The position numbers were made by a program, and so were the translations under genes. The notes beneath the pieces were generated by a model, which saw only the letters and a list, made by a program, of their open reading frames with translations, searched no databases and was not told where the DNA came from. Shown here in pieces: positions 1 through 7,331 of a stretch of DNA of 9,691 nucleotides. Position 1 is the stretch's first letter. Every line of letters starts with the position of its first letter. This DNA is from JASFQI01 sp050115555 (GTDB lineage Bacteria; Desulfobacterota; DSM-4660; Desulfatiglandales; HGW-15), in contig JASFQI010000183.1 in assembly GCA_050115555.1 (NCBI GenBank), positions 1 to 9,691 of the forward strand. The letters are read 5' to 3'.

Positions 1-501
1 GTCCTCTCGGATCCTGAAAAAGAGGCACAAAAGTCCCCCAATCAGAAGGGTAAACCGACCGAAGCAGGGGAAAAGGAGATCCTTCGCCAAAAAAAATTGC
101 GTCGGCGCTGGTCCATGGCCGCTTTCGGTTTGGATGAAACCGACCCTTCGCTCTACGATCTGGTCATTAACCTGGACCAGATCGATCAAAGCGAGGCGGT
201 CGACATCATCAAAGACACGGTCGGGTATCGCAGGTTCTTTCCCATGACTTACTCCGTCAACTGCATGCAGGACCTGGAGCTGGCTGCCAGGGTCCGGGCG
301 TCCATGCTGAAGCGGTTTTCCGATGTCAGGGTGCAGGCCCGTAGCGGTACCCTCGTGGTGGAGACGGCGGCGTTGAAGCGGGAGAAGCAGAAAAGGGCGA
401 AAGCGATTCGGGAAGTCGCAGGGGAAATCCCCGGCGTGAGGTATGTCGAGGTGCATGTGATCAACGACATTTTTCGGCGGGCAGCGGAATCGTTCCGATA
501 A
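1..501 (+). CDS. Cytidylate-kinase-like protein with BON-like C-terminal tail (5' partial)
   Basis: The frame is open from base 1 to the TAA at 499-501, so the start lies upstream and 166 C-terminal residues are visible. About residues 33-80 (RRRWSMAAFGLDETDPSLYDLVINLDQI, then an EAVDII helix) match the C-terminal part of the cytidylate kinase-like family (PF13189 type), where a basic RRRW stretch precedes 'YDLVIN'. The P-loop and catalytic core are outside the window, so kinase activity cannot be judged. The last 70 or so residues (VRASMLKRFSDVRV..., a VETAAL strand, then IPGVRYVEVHVI) have the alternating pattern of a BON domain. A charged, Lys/Gln-rich linker at about residues 5-30 looks like an insertion before the RRRW motif. 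Family members with a BON tail near two-component genes are known, to my recollection, in Desulfobacterota, and a signalling rather than nucleotide-salvage role is plausible. The receiver gene follows after 111 bp. The TTG at 97 could be read as a start but would cut through the domain. Confidence 0.72.
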   Translation, partial: VLSDPEKEAQKSPNQKGKPTEAGEKEILRQKKLRRRWSMAAFGLDETDPSLYDLVINLDQIDQSEAVDIIKDTVGYRRFFPMTYSVNCMQDLELAARVRASMLKRFSDVRVQARSGTLVVETAALKREKQKRAKAIREVAGEIPGVRYVEVHVINDIFRRAAESFR

Positions 502-601
502 GGTTCGTTCGGCAGGACTTGAGGAGTCCGGGTCTTTGACACAGGACCCGAAGGCGGTCATCCTTGAGCGGTGCCGGTCCGCAAATCAACGCACGATGAA
601 C

Positions 602-607
602 AGGAGG
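602..607 (+). promoter_or_regulatory. Shine-Dalgarno site of the receiver gene
   Basis: AGGAGG with 5 nt to the ATG at 613. It fixes the start of the receiver over the longer GTG-initiated frame from 571. Confidence 0.8.
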
Positions 608-612
608 GAGAG

Positions 613-1014
613 ATGGCCGAGCAACTGGACGTTTTGCTTCTGGACGATGAACCGATCGTGGGAAAGCGCTTGAAGCCGGCCCTGGCCAAAATCGGCTGCA
701 ACGTGGAGGTCTTCGAGGATCCGGGCGCCGCTTTGAAGCGGTTCGACGAAAAGGCGTTCGATATCGTGGTCACGGACATCCGAATGGATGAAATCGACGG
801 CATCCAGATCCTCGAGCACGTGGTCCGGAAATCGCCTCGAACCAAGGTCATTATGATCACCGGATATGCTATGATGGCCCTGGCCCGGGAGGCCATGGAA
901 AAAGGCGCGTTCGATTTCATTGCCAAACCGTTTCAACCGGACGACCTGAGGCAGGTGATCGCGAAAGCCGCCGATGCACTGGGTGCGACCGTAGACTTCG
1001 ATCCAGACTCATAA
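613..1014 (+). CDS. Stand-alone response regulator receiver (CheY-like)
   Basis: This is a 133-residue single receiver domain. All the expected residues are present: the acidic pocket Asp11-Asp12, the phospho-acceptor Asp55 in VVTDIRM, the switch Thr83 in MITGYA and the conserved Lys105 in AKPF. Nothing follows the receiver fold except a short acidic tail, so there is no DNA-binding or enzymatic output; it must act by protein contact or as a phosphorelay intermediate. The ATG at 613 is chosen because AGGAGG (602-607) lies 5 nt upstream. An in-frame GTG at 571 would add 14 residues and has no comparable ribosome-binding site. It lies 111 bp after the cytidylate-kinase-like gene and 35 bp before the histidine kinase, which is its most likely phosphodonor. 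The family call is secure; the partner and target are inferred. Confidence 0.93.
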   Translation: MAEQLDVLLLDDEPIVGKRLKPALAKIGCNVEVFEDPGAALKRFDEKAFDIVVTDIRMDEIDGIQILEHVVRKSPRTKVIMITGYAMMALAREAMEKGAFDFIAKPFQPDDLRQVIAKAADALGATVDFDPDS

Positions 1015-1049
1015 GGTCGTTTCGAACCCCTGCACGAAAGACGTCGATC

Positions 1050-2633
1050 ATGAATCCCACGCATTCCAAGGATGGCGAGGAGAGGCAAGGGCAGGACAAC
1101 GACCGGCACAGAGGGCCCCACCAGGAAATACAGGCCGCGGAATCGGCCCGAAAGGCCTTGCTGACCCGGCGCCGTTTCAGCCTGCGCTTCCAGATCTACC
1201 TGGGGTTCCTGCTGGTTTTTCTCTTTGCCGTGGGGATTTCCGCCGCCCTGCTGGTCACGATGGTCGAGGTCGAAGAAAAGCTCCGGGTGTTGGAGATCGT
1301 CAATGATTACGTGAACGAGATCCAGCAGGCCCGGCGATTCGAAAAAAACTACTTCCTCTATGGTACAAATCTCAGCGATGCCCTGGAGAATGTGTTCAAG
1401 GCCAGAGACATCTTCGAGCGCAACCGGGAGGAGCTCGCGTCGATTCTGACCAAGGACGGCCGGAATGTCGTTCCACCCGACATTCATGCTTACGAAAGCC
1501 TCCTGAAGGAGCTCTCGGATCTCGATCAGGAGGGAAAAGACCCGGCCGTATATCGAAAGGAAAAGAAGAGGGTCGAGCTGGAGCTGCGGAGGCAGGGCCA
1601 GGAGTTGGTCTCCTTTGCTCAGAATCTCATGGGCCGGGAAAAGGCCGCCGTCTCCCAAGCCCTGACGCGGTCGAGAACGATTCACATCTCGGCGCTCGTT
1701 GTTCTGCTCTTTTTCATCCTCATCAACGCCTACCTCCTGGGTAGCCGCATCCTCCACAGCATCAATCGGTTCACCTCCCACGCCCGCCGAATCGCCTCGG
1801 GGGACACCACTCCCATCATGCCGGCTCACCCGTTCCGGGACGAGTTCACTGATCTTGCCGTGGCCATCAATCACATGATTCAGGAGCTGGAGAGCCGGGA
1901 AGCGGTCTTGATCCAGTCACACAAGATGCGGGCGGTGGGCACCCTTACGGCCGGGGTGGCTCACGAGCTGAACAACCCCATGAACAACATTACCCTCACC
2001 GCCTACATGCTCCTCGAGGACTACGACAGCCTTGACGACGGGGAGCGCAGGGAGATGATCGAGGACATCGTGTCCGAAGCAAAACGGTCCAAGGACATTA
2101 TCAGCAACCTCCTGGACTTTGCCCGGGAAAGCGGGTCTCAGCTCGAGCCGCTGGACCTGCGGCAGCTTCTCCAGGACACCATCACCCTGGCCGGGAATCA
2201 GATCAAGCTTTCGGGTATTCGGATCGAGTTTCAGGCTACGGACATCCTTCCTCGCGTGCACGGGGACAGCCAGCAGCTTCGGCAGGTCTTTCTGAATCTC
2301 ATCCTGAACGCCATCGACGCATCGACCAAGGGGGACAAGATCCAGGTCGTCGTTCTTCCTGCCGACAATCCGAACTACGTGGCCGTGAAAGTCATCGACA
2401 CCGGTGAGGGAATCCCCGAGCACATCCTGAGTTCCATCTTCGACCCCTTTTTCACCACCAAAGGCAAGGGCAAAGGGACGGGTCTGGGGCTCAGCGTGTC
2501 CCAGGGAATCATTGCGAAGCACGGCGGACGCATTCGCGTGAGCAGCCGGGAAGGAGAGGGTTCCACGTTCACGGTCACCCTCCCGGTGACCACCATCCCC
2601 GCAGAGCTGTCCAAAGCGAGAAGCCGGTCGTGA
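1050..2633 (+). CDS. Membrane sensor histidine kinase (HAMP-HisKA-HATPase)
   Basis: A 527-residue inner-membrane sensor kinase. A hydrophilic N-terminal stretch (1-43) precedes TM1 at about 48-70. Residues about 71-208 form a charged, predicted all-helical extracytoplasmic region; TM2 is at about 212-231 and HAMP at about 232-283. The HisKA motif AHELNNP gives phospho-acceptor His305. The ATPase domain shows an N box (NLILNAIDA, Asn416/Asn420), G1 (DTGEGIP, 450-456), an F box (FDPFFTTK) and G2 (GTGLGLS). The sensor contains EIQQARRFEKNYFLYG (90-105), which resembles the Arg-Arg-x-Glu-Lys helix start of HBM/four-helix sensor domains, so a small ligand is possible but unidentified. There is no PAS domain and no fused receiver. 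The ribosome-binding site is weak (GAAAG, 1036-1040), so the start is less certain than the rest. It probably phosphorylates the receiver encoded 35 bp upstream. The stop is 66 bp from the stop of the convergent methyltransferase gene. Confidence 0.93.
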   Translation: MNPTHSKDGEERQGQDNDRHRGPHQEIQAAESARKALLTRRRFSLRFQIYLGFLLVFLFAVGISAALLVTMVEVEEKLRVLEIVNDYVNEIQQARRFEKNYFLYGTNLSDALENVFKARDIFERNREELASILTKDGRNVVPPDIHAYESLLKELSDLDQEGKDPAVYRKEKKRVELELRRQGQELVSFAQNLMGREKAAVSQALTRSRTIHISALVVLLFFILINAYLLGSRILHSINRFTSHARRIASGDTTPIMPAHPFRDEFTDLAVAINHMIQELESREAVLIQSHKMRAVGTLTAGVAHELNNPMNNITLTAYMLLEDYDSLDDGERREMIEDIVSEAKRSKDIISNLLDFARESGSQLEPLDLRQLLQDTITLAGNQIKLSGIRIEFQATDILPRVHGDSQQLRQVFLNLILNAIDASTKGDKIQVVVLPADNPNYVAVKVIDTGEGIPEHILSSIFDPFFTTKGKGKGTGLGLSVSQGIIAKHGGRIRVSSREGEGSTFTVTLPVTTIPAELSKARSRS

Positions 2634-2699
2634 CGAGTCCGCGTTCGGTGAAAGGGTCAACGCTGAAGAGCCGAAAACCACCTCTATTTACATGCCATT

Positions 2700-3302
2700 T
2701 TAAACTACGATGAATGTAAGCATATAATTGTAGCCGAGATCCGTGAGCTCCTTTTTTATGAATCCGACCGGCGTGATGGAATCCTCGATCTCCTCCGGTG
2801 AGAGACGCATGTGCCTTGGCGGTCCAAAGGGCTGCGCCTCTTTCTTGCATTCAATGATGGCCAGGCAACCGTCGGGTCGTAAAACGCGCCTGATTTCACG
2901 GAAAAGCTTCTGTCTGACTTCGGAGAGATCAAAGATATGCAGTACCGTGGACAACAGGCACCCATGAATGCGGCCGTTTTCTATGGGCAGAGGGTCCAGG
3001 ATATTCACTGCCATGGCCTGGACGTTCTTGAATCCGCGGTCCTCTGCCCTCTTTTTCAGCGCCTCGATCATGTGACTTGATTTGTCCAGGGCATAAACCA
3101 CCCCGGCATTCCCGACTCTTCCGGCGGCATCGAGGGCGTAATCCCCCGGGCCGCAGCCCAGGTCCAGAAAGGAATGTCTCTCTGCGAGTGCAAGTCTGCT
3201 GAAGACGGCTTCAGGATCATGCATCCAAAAGCTGCTTCTTCCCCTGCGATGGCTGTGACTTCCGCGGCAATGGCCTGATTCGGACTGAAATCTCCCTGCC
3301 AA
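2700..3302 (-). CDS. Class I SAM-dependent methyltransferase with His-rich N-terminus
   Basis: About 200 residues from the TTG at 3302. Motif I is FLDLGCGPGDYAL (SAM glycine loop). The acidic residue ending strand 2 is the Asp in VYALDKS, a NILDPLPIE segment follows strand 3, and VLRPDG marks the usual end of helix D before strand 5. The substrate-side C-terminus contains PFGPPRHMRLSPEEIED. The N-terminus carries GHCRGSHSHRRGRSSFWMHDP, a His/Cys/Arg-rich lead that could bind metal; similar leads occur, to my recollection, in small anaerobe methyltransferases of this group. The methyl acceptor is unknown. The TTG start is preferred because GGAGGT (3310-3315) sits 7 nt upstream. A GTG at 3317 adds five residues but has no ribosome-binding site, and a later ATG at 3224 would delete the His-rich lead. 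It is the last gene of the minus-strand operon, 27 bp after the giant activase gene, so its acceptor may belong to the same pathway. Confidence 0.85.
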   Translation of the reverse strand: MAGRFQSESGHCRGSHSHRRGRSSFWMHDPEAVFSRLALAERHSFLDLGCGPGDYALDAAGRVGNAGVVYALDKSSHMIEALKKRAEDRGFKNVQAMAVNILDPLPIENGRIHGCLLSTVLHIFDLSEVRQKLFREIRRVLRPDGCLAIIECKKEAQPFGPPRHMRLSPEEIEDSITPVGFIKKELTDLGYNYMLTFIVV

Positions 3303-3309
3303 TGTTGGT

Positions 3310-3315
3310 ACCTCC
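3310..3315 (-). promoter_or_regulatory. Shine-Dalgarno site deciding a TTG start for the methyltransferase
   Basis: GGAGGT on the minus strand, 7 nt before the TTG at 3302. The competing GTG at 3317 overlaps this site's upstream edge and has no purine-rich site of its own. Confidence 0.6.
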
Positions 3316-3329
3316 ACAAGGCCGGTTTG

Positions 3330-6300
3330 CTATAAGTAGTACAGATAGGAGTCGATTTTTGTCTGGTCGTTTTCGCTCCGGTTGCCGTCAAAAGCAAGAT
3401 TCAGAATAGGCTTTGAATTCCCGTTACTGAAACCTTTATGAACGATATCGAGAGTGATCTGGGTGTTCTCATACATGGATCCGACGGTGATAATGCCATC
3501 CACCCCATTCATGTCGCTCAACACCTTTGCCTCTCTGTACCTGCCGAACGCACCGGCATAATACCCCACTGTTTTATCCGCGATCCGAATGAGGTCATCG
3601 AGGTCCTTTGCAAAAGGGCTCCTCTCTTCCAGGCATTCGGAGATGGCGTGTATATATTTTTTGAACTCATCGAGGCGGTTATGGAGCAACGCCGTCTCTT
3701 CATTCCTGTTTTGGTCTGCAAAGTCCCTCCAAAAGACCCACACGTACTCGCTGAAAGGGGCATAGACGACCCTGTGTCCCCCGGCCTCCAGGTCCCTGAA
3801 TGTGGAGTCGTTGAGAAAATCGTTGTACAGGATAAAGGGCTCTCCTGTGGCAAGTACGCTCTTTCCCTTTTTTGTGTCTTCCGATTCCTGCCGAATAAGA
3901 GTGGCAATCCGCATAAGGTCAACGATTTCCAACTCCTTGACTTCCAACAGCTTGTGTATGCTCTTCAGGTATTTTTCTCTCTTGCCGGCATGGGCCGCCC
4001 TGACCAAATCTCCTGCCAGAAGGCCGAGAAAAAGGGACCTCGCTTCCGCTTCAGGTTGTCCCAGCGCATCTTCAATAAACGGGGCCACGATATCCACGTT
4101 CCCATGCCCCTCCGCATCCAGTTTTGCCCTCACAAAACGGTTGGCCTGCCCGTCGATCTCCGCACCCTCTGTCTGGGGAATGAAGAAGGCCACACCATTT
4201 TTCTGGGGAGACCCTACACGCAACTCCCTGAGGACGTCTCCCAGGAGGGCTGTGAGGGACAGGTATTCATTGGTCAGGGTATGTCGTCTACCCAGGTCCA
4301 GAGAGGTCTGGTTGGTTTCAGGCATCATCATGGCGTTGATTCCCTTTTTGCGAAGCATTGTTTCGATAATTCGGGAGTATGGATACATATGCGGTAAAAA
4401 GATCGTGGTTCCCGATTTCAGCTTCGATATGCTTTCTTTGATATTGACATCCTCTTCTTTAATCCTCTCTGTGTAGTCCGTTATGCTCTCCGCTTTTTGT
4501 GTTTTTTGGCTTTTCAAGCTGTTTACAAAGGCTTCCAGCCTGGTCATCACGCCCACATCGGAGGAATGCTCATCGACCTCGATATTCAGATAGGGCTTTC
4601 CGTTCATGATTTCTCTGAAATAGTGAGAAAGCACGGAATCCGGTCCGCAGCCGTGGTGGGTCAAGAGGATGGCATAGAGATTGGGGTGTGCCTTGATGAG
4701 CTGAGCCGGCTCGAGGATGTGCTGACCAAATGGCCAGTACATGTTCGGATGCTCTCGCGAGATATCCCCTTCGGGCAGGCCGTAAAATCCCAACACCTTA
4801 TATCCCATGTCCATGAGCTTGCCCGGTATCCCCATGTTCAGGACCGGATCGACCACCCCATAGATCTTTGAGACCAGAACAAAGGCCCGTTCATCGGGCC
4901 TTATCTGCTTGACGCTTTCGGCTCCGAATCGGATCATGCTCTTTTCGAAACGGTGAAACTCCATCATGCCCTTTTCAAGGGCGGGCATGATCTTTTCCGA
5001 ACCGATTTCAAGCTGCTTTCCCAGGTCCGTGAAGGCCTTCATCATAAACTCCTTGCCCAGACTGAAGGCAATGGTCGGAGCCAGCATTTCAATCCCTCTT
5101 GCCTTCAAATCCATGGCCTGGTTGATCACCTTGAAGGCAAGCTGCATGTACGGGCACCCGTAGTTCTGCCTCGTGTGGGATCCGGGATGGTCTACCGTGA
5201 AAAGATCCGGGAAAAAGATATAATCCACCTTTTTTTGAACCAGCTCCGCCACATGACCATTGATCAGTTTCACGGGATAGCAGGCCTCACCCAGAGAGTA
5301 TTCCTGCCCCCGTCGGATCGTATCTTCGCTTGTGGGATCGGACAGCAAAACATTGAAGCCAAGCTCCCTGAAAAACCGGTGAAACATGGGAAACATTCCG
5401 TAAGTGAACAGGGCTCGCGGGATTCCAATCGTTTTCTTTGAAGGTTCTATGGATTTATCATCGCCATAAAAGATGAGTAGCTCATTCTTTTTGTCGAATA
5501 TTTCATTGTTTTTGATTTCAGCATTCGAGCTGTACGCGCGGCTGATCTGCATTTCCCTCAGGTCGGGGGCAAAGCCTTTAAATTGGGTCTTTTTTCCGGC
5601 CGTTTCTTCTTTGGCCAAAATGGCCGCGCCATACGCACCGGTTACGCTGAAAAACGGCGGCACGACGATATCCTTTCCGGTAACCGCCCTGAAGGCATTG
5701 ACAACACCCTGATTGTACGCGACACCTCCCTGGAAAAAGATCTTATTGCCGATATTTTTATGTCCAACGACTCTGTTTATGTAGTTCTTGACAATAGAAT
5801 AGCAGAGTCCCGAAACGATATCCTTCTTTGCGGAGCCTCTGGCCAGTTGAGACGCAATACTGCTTTCCATAAATACCGTACAGCGCTCTCCTAAATGGAT
5901 TGGGTTGTCGCTGGAAATCGCGATATTGCCAAAATCATGGATGGGCATATTGAATTTGTGGGCCTGCTCTTCCAGAAAGGACCCGGTCCCTGCGGCGCAG
6001 ATTTTGTTCATTTGAAAATCAATCACACTGCCACCCTCCAGGCGGATGTACTTCGAGTCCTGCCCGCCGATCTCAAAGATGGTATCCACATCCTTGTCCA
6101 GAAAGACAGCCGCCTTTGCCTGGCTTGTGATCTCATCCTTGATCACATCCGCCCCGACAAGTTTTCCGATCATGTGCCGTCCAGAGCCTGTCGCTCCCGC
6201 GCCTGCAATCCGGATTTCCCCGGATAGCCCCTCCTCGATCTCCTTCAACCCCTTTTTGACGGCCTGGATAGGATTCCCCTGGGTTCGGAGATACTTGAAG

Positions 6301-7331
6301 CACACAATGCGGTGGACATCGTCTGTGATGACCAGGTTGGTGCTTGTCGAGCCCACGTCTACTCCGAGATAATGACGGGAATTCCCTGCCGAACTCATTG
6401 GGACGTTTACATCATGCTTTTCAAGACTGTCGTTCGCTCCATAGGCGGAGAGAGACGGCAGTTTCACTGCGCTTTCCTCTTCTTCAAAAAATTCATCTGC
6501 CTGTGCGGCCGTTTTCAGCAATTCATCCATGTCCATTGCGATCTTTTCCTTTTTCGCCAGGATGGCCGCGCCTAGCGCCCCGACCGTGGCGAAGTGCGGC
6601 GGCACGATAAATTCTCCCTCCTTTAACCCCAGGAGCTTTATGAAGGCATCGATGATCGCCTGATTGTGCGCTACGCCGCCCACAAAAAGGATCGGTTTTC
6701 TCAGGGGGAGCCTTCTCATGACCGCCCCCCTGTAATTTCTGACCATGGCATGGGAAAGCCCCAGCAAAATATCTTCGACCGGGACGCCTTCCTGCTGGTG
6801 ATGGGTGATGTCCGTCTTGGCAAAAACGCTGCATCTTCCGGCAATCCGTGGGATAGAGCAACCTTTCGCCGCATAAGCTGCATAGTCCTCCAGCTTCAGC
6901 TTTAGCCTAGACATCTGTTCCTCCAAAAACGAGCCTGTGCCCGCCGAGCAGCTGGAGTTCATGGATATCTTAATATTCGATGGGTCTTCTGCGCGGAAAT
7001 CGGTAAGATACTTCGCACTCTGTCCTCCGATCTCGACGATGGACCCAATCGTTTTATCGAGATGAAGGCCGCCTTCCACAAGGGCTGCAACGTCATTTAC
7101 GGCCTTCAGGTGGCCTGATTTTGTGAATAATTTACTTCCGCTGCCGACCAAGGCCCCGAATTGGATATCAACATTCTTATATTTCGATTGGACCTCCTCG
7201 ATACACTTTGGTAAATGACAAGCTATATCCCCTTTATGCAGCATGTATTTGCTGGTAATTATCCTATTATCCCCTTGTATAAGGGACAGTTTCACCGAAG
7301 AATACCCGATATCAATTCCTAAACTATCCAT
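3330..7331 (-). CDS. Giant fused 2-hydroxyacyl-CoA dehydratase activase / reductase-like protein (2x ASKHA - DUF2229 - HgdB-like)
   Basis: 1333 residues. Two BcrAD/BadFG-type ASKHA ATPase domains lie at about 3-260 and 321-575. Each has a phosphate-1 loop (GIDIGYSS; GVDVGSTS), a VEIGGQSAKY or FEIGGQDSKY motif and a GGVA(H/Y)NQ motif. Each also has the two cysteines that in HgdC-type activators bind a [4Fe-4S] cluster between subunits: Cys128/Cys167 and Cys445/Cys484, both 39 apart. Next come a DUF2229-like region (about 633-850, starting IGIPRALFTYG, with Cys684 in GEACYPVK and Cys726 in YGCPYMQ), an HgdB-like segment with Cys895 in THHGCGPDS and EVDEHSSDVGVMTRLEAF, and a related C-terminal module (about 975-1333). 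The activators of this superfamily use ATP hydrolysis to drive low-potential electrons into a partner dehydratase or double-cubane protein; here activator and acceptor appear to be fused. Substrate unknown. The ATG at 7331 is chosen over an upstream in-frame ATG at 7544: it has AGGAG 7 nt upstream, begins directly at the ATPase fold, and overlaps the previous stop by 8 nt. Its 5' part is visibly more AT-rich than the upstream genes. Confidence 0.9.
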   Translation of the reverse strand: MDSLGIDIGYSSVKLSLIQGDNRIITSKYMLHKGDIACHLPKCIEEVQSKYKNVDIQFGALVGSGSKLFTKSGHLKAVNDVAALVEGGLHLDKTIGSIVEIGGQSAKYLTDFRAEDPSNIKISMNSSCSAGTGSFLEEQMSRLKLKLEDYAAYAAKGCSIPRIAGRCSVFAKTDITHHQQEGVPVEDILLGLSHAMVRNYRGAVMRRLPLRKPILFVGGVAHNQAIIDAFIKLLGLKEGEFIVPPHFATVGALGAAILAKKEKIAMDMDELLKTAAQADEFFEEEESAVKLPSLSAYGANDSLEKHDVNVPMSSAGNSRHYLGVDVGSTSTNLVITDDVHRIVCFKYLRTQGNPIQAVKKGLKEIEEGLSGEIRIAGAGATGSGRHMIGKLVGADVIKDEITSQAKAAVFLDKDVDTIFEIGGQDSKYIRLEGGSVIDFQMNKICAAGTGSFLEEQAHKFNMPIHDFGNIAISSDNPIHLGERCTVFMESSIASQLARGSAKKDIVSGLCYSIVKNYINRVVGHKNIGNKIFFQGGVAYNQGVVNAFRAVTGKDIVVPPFFSVTGAYGAAILAKEETAGKKTQFKGFAPDLREMQISRAYSSNAEIKNNEIFDKKNELLIFYGDDKSIEPSKKTIGIPRALFTYGMFPMFHRFFRELGFNVLLSDPTSEDTIRRGQEYSLGEACYPVKLINGHVAELVQKKVDYIFFPDLFTVDHPGSHTRQNYGCPYMQLAFKVINQAMDLKARGIEMLAPTIAFSLGKEFMMKAFTDLGKQLEIGSEKIMPALEKGMMEFHRFEKSMIRFGAESVKQIRPDERAFVLVSKIYGVVDPVLNMGIPGKLMDMGYKVLGFYGLPEGDISREHPNMYWPFGQHILEPAQLIKAHPNLYAILLTHHGCGPDSVLSHYFREIMNGKPYLNIEVDEHSSDVGVMTRLEAFVNSLKSQKTQKAESITDYTERIKEEDVNIKESISKLKSGTTIFLPHMYPYSRIIETMLRKKGINAMMMPETNQTSLDLGRRHTLTNEYLSLTALLGDVLRELRVGSPQKNGVAFFIPQTEGAEIDGQANRFVRAKLDAEGHGNVDIVAPFIEDALGQPEAEARSLFLGLLAGDLVRAAHAGKREKYLKSIHKLLEVKELEIVDLMRIATLIRQESEDTKKGKSVLATGEPFILYNDFLNDSTFRDLEAGGHRVVYAPFSEYVWVFWRDFADQNRNEETALLHNRLDEFKKYIHAISECLEERSPFAKDLDDLIRIADKTVGYYAGAFGRYREAKVLSDMNGVDGIITVGSMYENTQITLDIVHKGFSNGNSKPILNLAFDGNRSENDQTKIDSYLYYL

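Noticed and set aside
529..550. CGGGTC/GACCCG inverted repeat (10-nt loop) between the cytidylate-kinase-like and receiver genes
   Set aside because: Only 6 bp of stem, a long loop and no following T-run, so it is neither a convincing terminator nor a clear operator.
933..1874. 313-codon open frame on the minus strand opposite the histidine kinase
   Set aside because: It is antisense to the transmembrane, HAMP and sensor regions of a well-supported kinase, has no recognisable domain, and its composition is what GC-rich third positions on the other strand would give.
1917..2681. 254-codon minus-strand open frame opposite the HisKA/HATPase region
   Set aside because: The opposite strand carries clear H, N, G1, F and G2 boxes; the antisense product has no recognisable motif.
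2634..2699. Possible bidirectional terminator in the convergent 66-bp gap (TTCGG/CCGAA)
   Set aside because: The 5-bp stem spans a 22-nt loop with no T-tract directly after it on either strand; no terminator can be supported.
3438..4397. 319-codon plus-strand open frame within the giant activase gene
   Set aside because: It is antisense to the C-terminal module of the fusion protein, has no family resemblance and no operon partner on that strand.
4000..7331. Possible tandem DNA repeat within the giant gene from the two ASKHA domains
   Set aside because: The duplication is visible only at protein level (motif order and Cys spacing); I see no long nucleotide identity, so it is an ancient domain duplication and not a DNA repeat.
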